Below, piece after piece: positions 16,639 to 25,347 of a stretch of DNA of 64,000 nucleotides. Every line of letters begins with the position of its first letter. Within the stretch, counting starts at the first letter, position 1. The DNA is from Bin87 sp963692995 (GTDB taxonomy: Bacteria; Chloroflexota; Dehalococcoidia; Lucifugimonadales; UBA3495), in contig OY843611.1 in assembly GCA_963692995.1 (NCBI GenBank), positions 1,488,001-1,552,000 of the forward strand. Direction: 5' to 3'. Made by a program: the position numbers and the translations under genes. The notes under the pieces are model-generated. The model did not search any database. It was not told the origin of the DNA and worked only from the letters and a program-made list of their open reading frames with translations.

Positions 16639-18921
16639 ATGAGCAACGTTGATTCCACGCCGGAATTCGTACGCGAAGCGTACCGAAAGATGGACGCAAA
16701 ACTGTCGGAGGTCAGAGCCAGGCTGAACCGCCCTTTGACATTAGCCGAGAAGTTGCTGCTGTCACATCTTGACCACGTCACCGAGGCCGACTTGCGACCG
16801 GGCGACAGCTACATCAACCTGCGGCCCGACCGGGTGGCCCATCAGGACGTAACCGGACAGATGGCGATCTTGCAGTTCATGCAATCGGGACGCGAACGGG
16901 TCGCCGTGCCCACGACGGTCCATTGTGACCACCTTATCCAGGCTCGCGTCGGGGCGTCGTCGGACTTGCAGGACGCTCTGAATGAGAGCAACGAAGTCTA
17001 TCAGTTCCTCGAGTCGGCCAGCCGCCGCTACGGCATGGGTTTCTGGAAGCCCGGCTCCGGCATAATTCACCAGGTGGTGCTGGAAAAGTACGCCTTCCCC
17101 GGCGCGTTGATTATCGGCACCGACTCCCACACGGTGAACGGTGGCGGATTGGGCTCTCTGGCCATTGGTGTGGGCGGCGCGGACGCCGCAGACGTGATGG
17201 CCGGCCTCCCCTGGGAAGTGCGTTACCCACGCATCATTGGCGTGAAGCTCACGGGAGCGATGAACGGTTGGACGGCGCCCAAGGACGTCATCATCAAGCT
17301 GGCCTTTGAGCTGACCGTGTCCGGTGGCACCAACGCCATCATCGAATACTTCGGACCCGGCGCCACATCCATCTCTGCCACCGGCAAAGGCACCATCTGC
17401 AATATGGGAGCCGAGTTGGGCGCGACGGGAGACGTGTTCCCTTACGACGAGCGAATGGCCACCTATCTGCGCGCCACCGGCCGGGGCGAATTGGCGGACA
17501 TTGCCGAAGAATACGTCCATCTGCTCCAGTCCGACCCCGAAGTCGAGCAGCAGCCGGAACAGTTCTATGACCAGATCGTTGAAATTGACCTCTCCACGCT
17601 TGAACCCCACGTCACCGGACCACATTCCCCCGACCGGGCGCGGCCCATTTCGCAATTGGCCGCGGATATGGAAAGGGAGGGCTTCCCGGAAACCGTGTCG
17701 GTGGCCCTGGTGGGAAGTTGCACCAACTCCTCCTACGAGGACATGGAACGGTGCGCCGATGTGGCCCGACAGGCCGCCGCCCGCGGTGTTTCCGCCGCGT
17801 CGGGATTGTTAGTAACCCCTGGATCGGAGCAGGTTCGCGCCACCATCGAGCGGGACGGGCAGCAGGCCGCCCTGGAGTCCATCGGCGCCACCGTGCTGGC
17901 CAACGCCTGCGGACCGTGCATCGGTCAGTGGAATCGCCCTGAAGCGCGCGGCACCGACAACAGCATCGTCACGTCCTACAACCGCAACTTTCCCAGTCGG
18001 AACGATGGCAACGCCGGCACCATGAACTTTATTGCCAGCCCCGAAATTGCCATCGCCATGGGCTTGGGCGGACGCCTGAGCTTCAACCCGCTTACGGACC
18101 CGCTGGTTGATGCTGACGGCAGCGAATTCATGCTGCAACCTCCGACGGAAGCCCCCGAAGTACCGCCCACCGGCTTTGACCCCGGCGCAGACCTGTACAT
18201 CGACCCACCGGAAGACGGAAGCGACATTGAAGTTCGCGTTGACCCCAACAGCAATCGCCTTCAGGTTTTGGAGCCGTGGGAGCCGTGGGATGGCCGCGAC
18301 TTTGAAGATATTCCCGTCCTGGTGAAAACAGCGGGCAAAACCACCACAGACTCAATTTCGCCGGCCGGGCCCTGGCTGCGTTTCCGAGGGCACCTGAACA
18401 ACCTGAGCGACAATATGTTCCTCGGCGCTAACAATGCCTACACCGACGAAACCGGCACCGGCAAGAACCAGCTCTCCGGTGAGGAGATCATGCCGATACC
18501 GGAGATTGCTCGCGCCTACAGCGCCCAGGGCATCCGCTGGGTCGCCATTGGCGACGAGAACTATGGCGAGGGCTCCAGCCGGGAGCACGCCGCTCTGTCG
18601 CCCCGGATGCTGGGAGCAGCGGCCATCATCACCCGCAGTTTCGCCCGGATCCACGAGTCCAACCTGAAGAAGCAGGGCCTACTGCCGCTTACTTTCGAGG
18701 ACCCGGCAGACTGGGACCGGGTTCTGGAAGACGACCGCATGACCCTCGTAGGCTTGAACGAGCTGGCCCCTGACCGTCCGGTGCAGGCGATCCTGAAGCA
18801 CGCTGACGGCAGCGAAGAGACCCTCAATCTTCGCCACACGCTTAACGATGCCCAGATCGCCTGGTTCAGAGCCGGCAGCGCGATGAACCACATGAAGAAT
18901 CTGGAAGGGGCGGGCGGCTAA
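16639..18921 (+). CDS. acn: Aconitate hydratase (mitochondrial/AcnA-like type)
   Basis: Isomerises citrate to isocitrate in the TCA cycle. The 760-residue protein has domains 1-3 with the [4Fe-4S] ligands Cys361 (GSCTNSS), Cys424 and Cys427 (CGPCIGQW), TDSHTVNGGGLG, and the swivel domain with DENYGEGSSREHAAL and LLPLTFEDPADWDRV. The length and order match the eukaryotic mitochondrial-type aconitases found in several bacterial phyla. A GAGGAGG site 9 bases upstream lies inside the preceding gene. Confidence 0.95.
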   Translation: MSNVDSTPEFVREAYRKMDAKLSEVRARLNRPLTLAEKLLLSHLDHVTEADLRPGDSYINLRPDRVAHQDVTGQMAILQFMQSGRERVAVPTTVHCDHLIQARVGASSDLQDALNESNEVYQFLESASRRYGMGFWKPGSGIIHQVVLEKYAFPGALIIGTDSHTVNGGGLGSLAIGVGGADAADVMAGLPWEVRYPRIIGVKLTGAMNGWTAPKDVIIKLAFELTVSGGTNAIIEYFGPGATSISATGKGTICNMGAELGATGDVFPYDERMATYLRATGRGELADIAEEYVHLLQSDPEVEQQPEQFYDQIVEIDLSTLEPHVTGPHSPDRARPISQLAADMEREGFPETVSVALVGSCTNSSYEDMERCADVARQAAARGVSAASGLLVTPGSEQVRATIERDGQQAALESIGATVLANACGPCIGQWNRPEARGTDNSIVTSYNRNFPSRNDGNAGTMNFIASPEIAIAMGLGGRLSFNPLTDPLVDADGSEFMLQPPTEAPEVPPTGFDPGADLYIDPPEDGSDIEVRVDPNSNRLQVLEPWEPWDGRDFEDIPVLVKTAGKTTTDSISPAGPWLRFRGHLNNLSDNMFLGANNAYTDETGTGKNQLSGEEIMPIPEIARAYSAQGIRWVAIGDENYGEGSSREHAALSPRMLGAAAIITRSFARIHESNLKKQGLLPLTFEDPADWDRVLEDDRMTLVGLNELAPDRPVQAILKHADGSEETLNLRHTLNDAQIAWFRAGSAMNHMKNLEGAGG

Positions 18922-18945
18922 CCGCCGCGTCGGAGCAGCGCTGTT

Positions 18946-18974
18946 GCAGGGGCAGGTTTCCAACCTGCCCCTGC
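18946..18974. repeat. Palindromic element GGGGCAGGTT family (copy 1), likely bidirectional terminator
   Basis: Perfect arms GCAGGGGCAGGTT (18946-18958) and AACCTGCCCCTGC (18962-18974) with a 3-base loop, between the convergent acn and aminotransferase genes. The GGGGCAGGTTTC core recurs at 23164-23192. Confidence 0.9.
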
Positions 18975-18978
18975 TAGG

Positions 18979-20694
18979 TCACGCTGGAGACTGAACCCTC
19001 GTCATCTCGTCCAGTTGCGCCGCCAGTACCGGCAACAACCGCCGGAGCTGCGCTCGGCTTACTTCCCCCATTAAGCAGATTTGCAGCCAGTTACGTTGGC
19101 GCAGATAACCGCTGGCGTAGGACGTGTAAAAACCTTGAGCTTCGAGGGCGCGGCCGATTTGCGCGGAGTCGATACGGTCTCCGGGCAACGCAACTGTGGT
19201 GACGGCCCCGGTGCTCTCGTCTTCCGAAGCAACCAGCTCCAAGCCCAATGAGCGCAGCTTTCTGCGCGCCCATCGCCCATCTTTATCGATCTGCGTCAAT
19301 AGGGCCGCGTTCTGGCGGCGGAGGCCGGCGTGCAGAGCGGACAGCAGGTTGGATGACAAAGTGAATGGCACCGCTCCGCCCTCTTCCCCGGCGCAGTGGA
19401 GGCCGAGGTCCAGGTAACGGGGCAGAGTACCGTCGGGTTCCGGGCGGGATGCGCAGAAAACCAGGCCCAACCCGGGATACGCCGCCAACGCTTTACCGCT
19501 GGCGCCGCTGGCCATCCAAACCCCATTCAGGTCCAGCGGGGCGGCCGCGAGGCTGCTGATGCAATCCAGCGCCAGTCGAGCCCCGTACTCACGGCATAAT
19601 AACTTCAAACGGGGCAGGTCCGCCAACGCGCCGGTGGACGTTTCGCAATGCACGGTCCACAGCCAACCGTTGGGGTTGGCCGACAAAGCCGTTTCGATCC
19701 GGCTGTAGTCCAGTGGCGCCCCCCAGGGGTGATGGACCGTTTGATAACTCAAACCCATACGGTCGGCGTGGTCGAGCAGGCGCTCTCCGAATTCGCCGGC
19801 GGTAACAATCACTCCCCCGGCATTCAGACGCGACAATTGGCCCGCCACCACGTCGTTGGCCAGAGTGCCGGAACCTACCATGACGGCGCAGTAACTGGCT
19901 CCGGTGAAATCGCAAAGCCCTTGCCGCACATTTTGCATCAACCGGGCGAACTCCGGGGATCGGTGGGACAACGGGGGCTGCTGAAAAGCTTCGACCACCT
20001 CGGCCGGCATCGCCACCGGCCCTGGGGTGAGGATCACCGGTTCTCTGGCCGGCGCGGCAACATTGTCATGAAGCAAGCCGGCGAACTCGGCTCCTACGTT
20101 GCCCACCGGACGATACATCGGCTGATAGGGAGCATCGTCATCACCCACCACTGGGCCGAATGGTACAAACCCGATATGTCGGTACAGATGTTGCTGGGAG
20201 ACCCGACCGGACATCACGACGTAATCATAACCGCCATCCTGGCAATGACGCGCCATCATGGTGAGCAGCCCGGTCAAAACCCGCGTCCGTCGCATATCGG
20301 GACGGACGGCCAGCAGGCGCACTTCGCAAACCCGCGATCCCTCCGCCTGGGGCAAATACGATTCCAACCGCCCGAGTTTTTCGTCCAGGGAGAAAGGTCG
20401 TCGGTCGCGCACGCATATCATGCCCACCACGTCTTGCTCTCGACGACAAATGAAGTAGGTGTTTTCGGAGTGGAAACGATCAACCAATATTCGGTTATCG
20501 TTGGATGGATGCTGCGGCACCTCCTCCACAAAGGAAGCGTAATTCAACTGGGAAATCTCTTCAAATTCCCAAGGCTCATCAGCCTGCTTGAACACCAGAG
20601 CCGGGTCGCCGGCTCCGTTGCGCGCGGGCGACAAACCGTCGCAAGCCGACGGTGCGGCGGCGTAGGCGGCGCTGTTTTGTCCTGGCACTTCCAT
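18979..20694 (-). CDS. Fusion of a GNAT-like domain with a class V aminotransferase
   Basis: Residues about 30-195 form an acetyltransferase-like domain (EVRLLAVRPDMRRTRVLTGLL is the acyl-CoA loop region, LYRHIGFVPFGP its end). Residues about 220-560 form a fold-type-I, class V PLP transaminase: LTPGPVAMPAEVVEAF, MVGSGTLANDVV, HCETSTGALADLP, LALDCISSLAAAP and the PLP lysine in SGASGKALAAYPGLG. The latter resembles alanine-glyoxylate, serine-pyruvate or 2-aminoethylphosphonate transaminases. The start ATG 20694 keeps both domains in one frame. The acetyltransferase half might act on the product amine or simply regulate; substrates are unknown. Confidence 0.85.
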   Translation of the reverse strand: MEVPGQNSAAYAAAPSACDGLSPARNGAGDPALVFKQADEPWEFEEISQLNYASFVEEVPQHPSNDNRILVDRFHSENTYFICRREQDVVGMICVRDRRPFSLDEKLGRLESYLPQAEGSRVCEVRLLAVRPDMRRTRVLTGLLTMMARHCQDGGYDYVVMSGRVSQQHLYRHIGFVPFGPVVGDDDAPYQPMYRPVGNVGAEFAGLLHDNVAAPAREPVILTPGPVAMPAEVVEAFQQPPLSHRSPEFARLMQNVRQGLCDFTGASYCAVMVGSGTLANDVVAGQLSRLNAGGVIVTAGEFGERLLDHADRMGLSYQTVHHPWGAPLDYSRIETALSANPNGWLWTVHCETSTGALADLPRLKLLCREYGARLALDCISSLAAAPLDLNGVWMASGASGKALAAYPGLGLVFCASRPEPDGTLPRYLDLGLHCAGEEGGAVPFTLSSNLLSALHAGLRRQNAALLTQIDKDGRWARRKLRSLGLELVASEDESTGAVTTVALPGDRIDSAQIGRALEAQGFYTSYASGYLRQRNWLQICLMGEVSRAQLRRLLPVLAAQLDEMTRVQSPA

Positions 20695-20800
20695 AGGGCG
20701 GCGGATGATTATCCGGTTACGGCGGCAACGACATTATACTAGGCCAAGTGGACTAGGGGCCGCCAGGTTACAAAGGTGGTTTTACCATAAATCGGCGCAA

Positions 20801-20829
20801 TGCACATCATAGTAGATGTGCGATATAAT
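20801..20829 (+). promoter_or_regulatory. Promoter for the VOC-family gene
   Basis: TATAAT at 20824-20829 with TGCACA 17 bases upstream (20801-20806). It sits in the divergent gap between the aminotransferase fusion and the dioxygenase-like gene. Confidence 0.6.
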
Positions 20830-20871
20830 GCGCCTAACGCCAATCTCAAACACCGCATAAGGAGGCAACCC

Positions 20872-21360
20872 ATGGCTTACACCCCTAAGCAGCTGGGCCA
20901 TCTGGTCATCAAGGTCCGCGACCTGGATCGCAGCGTCGATTTTTACAGCAACGTCCTGGGACTCACCGTGATGACGGGCCGTCCCGGCGGAATGACTTTC
21001 CTCTCGGCCGATACCACCATGTCCCACGAATTGGCCTTGATCCCCTTGGGCATGGACGCCCCCGGCCCCGAAGACCGACGGGTGGGCATGGCGCACATGG
21101 CCTGGCAGATGAACTCTTTCCGCGACCTGAAGGAGTTGTATCAGCGGTGCCGGGATCATGGTGTCCGCATCAAGCGTTTGGGCGACCACGGCATTTCGAT
21201 GGGCGTGTATATTTATGACCCGGACGACAACGAGATCGAGGTGTACTACGAGGCGCCCGAATCGGAATGGGGCAACAAGGACGGCTTCCTGTTTGAGGGG
21301 AACTTCCCGTGGCAGCTTGATCCCATCGAAGAGCCGGCGGCGGTTGGCGACGACGATTAA
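20872..21360 (+). CDS. VOC-superfamily protein (glyoxalase/extradiol dioxygenase-like)
   Basis: A 162-residue protein with two beta-alpha-beta-beta-beta repeats. HLVIKVRDLDRSVDFYSNVLGL gives the first metal His (His10), AHMAWQM the second (His75) and NEIEVYYEAP the Glu (Glu123), the 2-His-1-carboxylate set of type I extradiol dioxygenases. AAGGAGG is 6 bases before the ATG. At this length it resembles one domain of catechol 2,3-dioxygenase; other VOC reactions are possible. Confidence 0.82.
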   Translation: MAYTPKQLGHLVIKVRDLDRSVDFYSNVLGLTVMTGRPGGMTFLSADTTMSHELALIPLGMDAPGPEDRRVGMAHMAWQMNSFRDLKELYQRCRDHGVRIKRLGDHGISMGVYIYDPDDNEIEVYYEAPESEWGNKDGFLFEGNFPWQLDPIEEPAAVGDDD

Positions 21361-21388
21361 CTGATCCAGCAAGAATCCACCAGGTGAT

Positions 21389-21416
21389 GTAGGGGCGAAT
21401 AATCATTCGCCCCTAC
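21389..21416. repeat. Palindromic element GTAGGGGCGAAT family (copy 2)
   Basis: Perfect 12-bp arms GTAGGGGCGAAT (21389-21400) and ATTCGCCCCTAC (21405-21416) with an AATC loop, between two plus-strand genes. The 9-bp core is shared with 12116-12137. Such short intergenic palindromes occur as dispersed repeats in many bacterial genomes. Confidence 0.9.
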
Positions 21417-21538
21417 GCGCATATGCCCGTTTGACAACGGATCCAGCCCGCGTCACGAACCCGACATCGCCGGATCCTGGTCCGCCCGGGACCGGTATCC
21501 GGCCAACGGATAGGATCGCAAAAAGAGGACATCGTATT

Positions 21539-23137
21539 TTGAGCGCAATGGCAACCCCGGACGATGGCGCCGAATACGATTACATCATCGTCGGCAGCGG
21601 CATTGCCGGATTGAACGCTGCCCTTCTGGCGGCCGAGCATGGCAGGACGCTGGTGGTCACCAAAGGCCGCGTGGACGACTGCAACAGCCGCTACGCCCAG
21701 GGAGGCATCGCCGCCGCCGTCGGCCCCGGCGATTCAGCGACACTGCATCAAAGGGACACTCTCCAGGCCGGCGCCGGCCTGTGCGATCCGGAGGCGGTGG
21801 CAGTGCTGACCGGGCAAGGCCCGGAAAGCATTGCCGACCTGATCCGCCGGGGCGTCCCCTTCGACACAATTCATGGGAAGATAGCTCTGGGCCGAGAGGG
21901 CGCGCACAGCGTCCCGCGGATTATCCACGCCGGCGGCGACGCTACGGGCCGGCATATCGAGAATACCCTGGCCGACCAGGTACGTTCTTATCATCGGATC
22001 ACCGTGGCAGAATACACCCACGTAACCCGCGTCTGCGTTGCGGAAGGCGTCGTAACGGGCGTGGAGGTATTGACCGACGGCCCAGGGCCCGGGCAGAACC
22101 GCTTACTGACCTTGCGCAGCCCGGTCGTTATGATCTGCTCTGGCGGAGCCGGGCAGTTGTATCGCTACACGACCAACCCCGCCGTGGCGACCGGAGATGG
22201 AGTTGCGCTGGCGTACTTGGCCGGGGCGGATGTCATGGATCTGGAGTTCTACCAGTTCCATCCCACCGCGCTTTGGCTGGATGATGCGCCCACCTTCCTG
22301 TTGTCCGAAGCGATGCGCGGCGAGGGTGGGGTTTTGCGTAACGCGACCGGCCATCCATTCCTGGCCGATTACCACCCTATGGCCGACCTGGCGCCTCGAG
22401 ACGTGGTATCCCGCGCCATCGCTGCGGAGATGGAAAAGGCCGATGGGCAACCGGCCTTTCTGGATATATCGCACCTTCCCGCCTCGATTGTCGCTAGCCG
22501 GTTTCCAACGATCTATGCCGAATTGCGCCGCTACGGAATAGATATGACTCGAGAACCGATTCCGGTGGCGCCGGCGGCACATTACATGATGGGTGGCGTG
22601 AAAATCGACACCTGGGGTCGCACCAGCATCAAAGGACTTTTCGCTTGTGGAGAAGTGGCTTGCGCGGGGGTGCACGGCGCCAACCGCTTAGCCAGTAATT
22701 CCCTGCTGGATACCCTGGTGTTCTCCCGACGCATGGTGGGAGCGGCCCTCGGAAACGCGCCGCTATACGATCAATCGCGCCTGGTGAGAAGCGAAACCGA
22801 ATTGCGGATGGGCCTGACTGATCGGGCAATGGTGTGCGCCACCGTACCGGAACGAGCGCGGATTAACCTGCAAGAATTGATGTGGCGCAACGTGGGGATG
22901 GAACGAAACGGCACCCGTCTGTTGCTCTCAGCCCGCATACTGAATCTATGGCAGCGGACCATGCCGCCACCCGAAACTCCCGGAGATTACGAGCTGCGCA
23001 ATATGCTGGTCGTAGCGCGTCTGATTACCGAGGCCGCCCTGTTGCGCCGAGAAAGTCGGGGAGCGCACTTCCGGTCGGATTTTGCAGAACCGTCTCCGGA
23101 GGGGCCACGGCATATAGTCCTGGGAAGGGTGGGGTGA
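21539..23137 (+). CDS. nadB: L-aspartate oxidase
   Basis: Oxidises aspartate to iminoaspartate, the first step of de novo NAD synthesis, feeding NadA. About 532 residues: FAD-binding DYIIVGSGIAGLNAALLA, the SRYAQGGIAAAVG active-site loop, GGDATGRHIE, EFYQFHPTALW, the AHYMMGGVK motif and EVACAGVHGANRLASNSLLD, then a helical C-terminal domain. TTG 21539 (AGAGG about 10 bases upstream) is preferred; ATG 21548 is the alternative. Its partner nadA lies 20 kb away and is frameshifted. Confidence 0.93.
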   Translation: MSAMATPDDGAEYDYIIVGSGIAGLNAALLAAEHGRTLVVTKGRVDDCNSRYAQGGIAAAVGPGDSATLHQRDTLQAGAGLCDPEAVAVLTGQGPESIADLIRRGVPFDTIHGKIALGREGAHSVPRIIHAGGDATGRHIENTLADQVRSYHRITVAEYTHVTRVCVAEGVVTGVEVLTDGPGPGQNRLLTLRSPVVMICSGGAGQLYRYTTNPAVATGDGVALAYLAGADVMDLEFYQFHPTALWLDDAPTFLLSEAMRGEGGVLRNATGHPFLADYHPMADLAPRDVVSRAIAAEMEKADGQPAFLDISHLPASIVASRFPTIYAELRRYGIDMTREPIPVAPAAHYMMGGVKIDTWGRTSIKGLFACGEVACAGVHGANRLASNSLLDTLVFSRRMVGAALGNAPLYDQSRLVRSETELRMGLTDRAMVCATVPERARINLQELMWRNVGMERNGTRLLLSARILNLWQRTMPPPETPGDYELRNMLVVARLITEAALLRRESRGAHFRSDFAEPSPEGPRHIVLGRVG

Positions 23138-23163
23138 GGGCCGCTGCCGGGCTGATTATTTCG

Positions 23164-23192
23164 CCGGGGGCAGGTTTCAAACCTGCCCCCGG
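23164..23192. repeat. Palindromic element GGGGCAGGTT family (copy 2), likely bidirectional terminator
   Basis: Perfect 14-bp arms CCGGGGGCAGGTTT (23164-23177) and AAACCTGCCCCCGG (23179-23192) around one base, between convergent nadB and the tautomerase genes. Confidence 0.9.
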
Positions 23193-23218
23193 CCCAGAAC
23201 GGCAAAGCGGTGGCTGCG

Positions 23219-23617
23219 TCAGTCGGCAGCTGCCGCGGCGTACCACTCGGCGCCTTCCTGGCCAGGTTCCGGCAGCACGAAGCCGCCTTCCATGGTCCAG
23301 GAGGCGGGGTTCTCGTTGATGCGGCCACCGATGACGTTGGGCGAGACCTCGGCGACGTTCGCAAAGGCCCGGGTCAGATCCGCCAGGAGCTGTTGCTTCA
23401 CTTCCTCCGAGCGGCCGGCCCGGTTGCCGCCGTCCAGATACCAGCCGTCGCCAAGTTCCGGCTGCTCGCCCTCGGGGGTTTCGATGAAGGTCACAGACAC
23501 GAAACTGCGGGGCGCTCCGGTGGAGCCGCAGTGGATGTCGGTGAAAGCAAGAGCGATCTCCTGACGTTGATCGAAAGTCAGGGCATCTTGCGGGATTATA
23601 CAGCGATAATGCGGCAT
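23219..23617 (-). CDS. Tautomerase-superfamily protein, cis-CaaD-like
   Basis: A 132-residue protein that, after loss of Met, starts with Pro1, the catalytic base of the superfamily. By comparison with cis-3-chloroacrylic acid dehalogenase, His28 (TDIHCGSTG), both arginines in NRAGRSEE and the Glu in PGQEGAEWY are kept, while the Tyr before the final strand is replaced in MEGGFVLP. AAGGAG stands 6 bases before the ATG. It could hydrate or tautomerise small unsaturated acids; dehalogenation cannot be claimed without the Tyr. Confidence 0.82.
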   Translation of the reverse strand: MPHYRCIIPQDALTFDQRQEIALAFTDIHCGSTGAPRSFVSVTFIETPEGEQPELGDGWYLDGGNRAGRSEEVKQQLLADLTRAFANVAEVSPNVIGGRINENPASWTMEGGFVLPEPGQEGAEWYAAAAAD

Positions 23618-23650
23618 GGTTTTCTCCTTGTTAACTCGTGCAAGGTACTA

Positions 23651-23974
23651 TCAACGGCGGTCTCGGGCCGATACCACCAGTTCGTCAGTGGTGCAGCCGG
23701 TGTGGTCCATCCACATATCCTGAATCGCCTGCATCAGCTCAACCCTGGTTGCTTGCTGTAAGCCCGGCGAAATCTCGCCCCTCACGGCGGATGTGGTTGA
23801 GATTTTTCCACCGCGGAAGCCAAAGCCGTGGGGAATCTCAATCCAGTTCACCGACACGTCATCGGGGTTGCCACCCACGAAAGAGGCGCTGATACGCGCC
23901 AGTTCCGAAGCCAATGTGGGACGGAGGTTGAGCGGTATCATTCCCTCCTGGATGGTGCAATTGAAAGCGATCAT
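23651..23974 (-). CDS. Tautomerase-like protein lacking the N-terminal proline
   Basis: A 107-residue protein with the tautomerase outline: an N-terminal strand, then VSVNWIEIPHGFGFRGGK, then a helix and a final strand with TTDELVVSARDRR. Residue 2 is Ile (MIAFNCTIQEG), so the catalytic Pro1 is missing; no alternative start gives a Met-Pro beginning with a full strand. It lies 33 bases upstream of the cis-CaaD-like gene in the same direction, so the two could form a mixed oligomer. Divergence makes the assignment moderate. Confidence 0.6.
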   Translation of the reverse strand: MIAFNCTIQEGMIPLNLRPTLASELARISASFVGGNPDDVSVNWIEIPHGFGFRGGKISTTSAVRGEISPGLQQATRVELMQAIQDMWMDHTGCTTDELVVSARDRR

Positions 23975-24084
23975 CTTTCCTTACCAACGGCTGACAAATT
24001 GACAGAGCGCAGATTAGCACGACCGGCATGGTTCCGGCAAAGGGGAAATGCCCGGAGCAGCGGTCCCGCAGGGTCGCTAGCGGT

Positions 24085-25155
24085 TCAGGCATTCAACAAG
24101 CTCACCACCGCATCACCCACTTCCTGAGTGCTGGCGTTGCCGCCCAGGTCGCCGGTGAGAGTGACGCGCTCATTGAGTACCTGGAGGGCGGCCGCATTCA
24201 CGCGTCGGGCGGCGTCGGCTTCGCCAAGGTGTTCCAGCATCATGGCGACGGCAAAGATGGTGGCCAGCGGGTTAGCCAAATTTTTGCCGGCGATGTCGAA
24301 AGCGGCGCCATGCACCGGCTCGAACATGGAAGGGTACGTTCCATCCGGGTTGATGTTGGCGCTGGGGGCCAGCCCCATGCTCCCCGTCACCACGGCGGCG
24401 ATGTCGGAAAGGATGTCGGCGAAGAGATTGGACGCCACAATAACGTCAAAATCCTCCGGCCAGCGCACTAAGTCCATTGCCGCCCGGTCCACGAGCAGCG
24501 ACTCAGTTTGAACCTGCGGATATTCCGCGGCCACTTCGTCGAAAACCTCGTCCCAGAACACCATGCTGAACGCCTGGGCGTTGGACTTGGTTACGGAGGT
24601 GACCTTGTTCTTGCCGCCGCGCCGGAGGCTGTGTTCGAATGCCGCGCGGATGATGCGCTCGGTGCCGCGTCGGGTAAAAACGCCGCTCTGAATTACGGTT
24701 TCGTGAGGAGTGCCGGGGTAGATACGCCCACCCACCGGAGCGTACTCTCCCTCCGTATTCTCCCGGAAAATGACCATGTCCACATCGCCGGCGTTCTTTC
24801 CGGAGATGGGTGAATCCACTCCGGGATATAGCGCCGCCGGGCGGACGCAAATGGCCTGGTCAAAAGCGCGACGCATGGGCAGCAGCAGGCCCTGTAGCGT
24901 GACGTGGTCCGGAATGTTGGGGTCCCCCACCGCGCCGAATAACACAGCGTCGTGAGCCGACAGCTGCTCCAGACCGTCCTCAGGCATCATGCGCCCGGTT
25001 GCGCGATAATAGTCACTTCCCCAGGGAAACTCGGTAGCCCGGAAGGAGAGGCCGCCGGTTTGAGCGGCCACCGCATCCAGCACCTTCCGTCCTTCGGAGA
25101 TAACCTCCGGCCCGATGCCGTCGCCGGCAATGACGGCCAAGTTGAATTCAGCCAT
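24085..25155 (-). CDS. Isocitrate/isopropylmalate-family beta-decarboxylating dehydrogenase (tartrate/D-malate dehydrogenase-like)
   Basis: A 356-residue NAD(P)- and metal-dependent 2-hydroxyacid oxidative decarboxylase. AVIAGDGIGPEVI at the N terminus, FRENTEGEYAPVGG, SVTKSNAQ, DVIVASNLFADILSD and FEPVHGAAFDIAGKNLANP are family motifs. The PDHVTLQGLLLPMRR segment resembles the TtuC/DmlA (tartrate, D-malate) branch more than LeuB. No leuC/leuD lies nearby, which also argues against leucine synthesis. ATG 25155 is chosen since upstream sequence is low-conservation and repeat-bearing. Confidence 0.88.
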   Translation of the reverse strand: MAEFNLAVIAGDGIGPEVISEGRKVLDAVAAQTGGLSFRATEFPWGSDYYRATGRMMPEDGLEQLSAHDAVLFGAVGDPNIPDHVTLQGLLLPMRRAFDQAICVRPAALYPGVDSPISGKNAGDVDMVIFRENTEGEYAPVGGRIYPGTPHETVIQSGVFTRRGTERIIRAAFEHSLRRGGKNKVTSVTKSNAQAFSMVFWDEVFDEVAAEYPQVQTESLLVDRAAMDLVRWPEDFDVIVASNLFADILSDIAAVVTGSMGLAPSANINPDGTYPSMFEPVHGAAFDIAGKNLANPLATIFAVAMMLEHLGEADAARRVNAAALQVLNERVTLTGDLGGNASTQEVGDAVVSLLNA

Positions 25156-25262
25156 GCCTTCGCCCCCTTCCGCTGGTGTTTGATACCGTTGGCAGTCTAG
25201 CCGGGCGCTGGCCCAATGTCTATCGGGCGGTTGCCGGCCGACGGTTTTTGATCCCTCGAAGC

Positions 25263-25290
25263 CCCGACCACAATAGCCCGACCACAATAA
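25263..25290. repeat. 14-bp tandem duplication (13/14 identical)
   Basis: cccgaccacaatag (25263-25276) is followed at once by cccgaccacaataa (25277-25290), upstream of the hopanoid-locus promoter. Confidence 0.9.
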
Positions 25291-25317
25291 TGCGGCGCAA
25301 GACCGAGACACCCGCGC

Positions 25318-25347
25318 TTGACAGCGTCGCCGCCGTTTAGTTACGAT
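25318..25347 (+). promoter_or_regulatory. Promoter of the isoprenoid/hopanoid locus
   Basis: A perfect TTGACA (25318-25323) and TACGAT (25342-25347) with an 18-base spacer, giving a leader of about 80 bases before the polyprenyl synthase ATG. It is the only good promoter seen ahead of the 14-kb co-directional run. Confidence 0.6.

Noticed and set aside
18271..18288. A 9-bp tandem repeat (gagccgtgg x2) in aconitase
   Set aside because: It codes EPWEPWDG at a site where the family already has an EPFxxWDG motif of the same length, so it is not an insertion.
19648..20742. A 364-codon plus-strand frame opposite the GNAT-aminotransferase
   Set aside because: Antisense shadow; the minus-strand frame shows PLP-lysine and acetyltransferase motifs, the plus one none.
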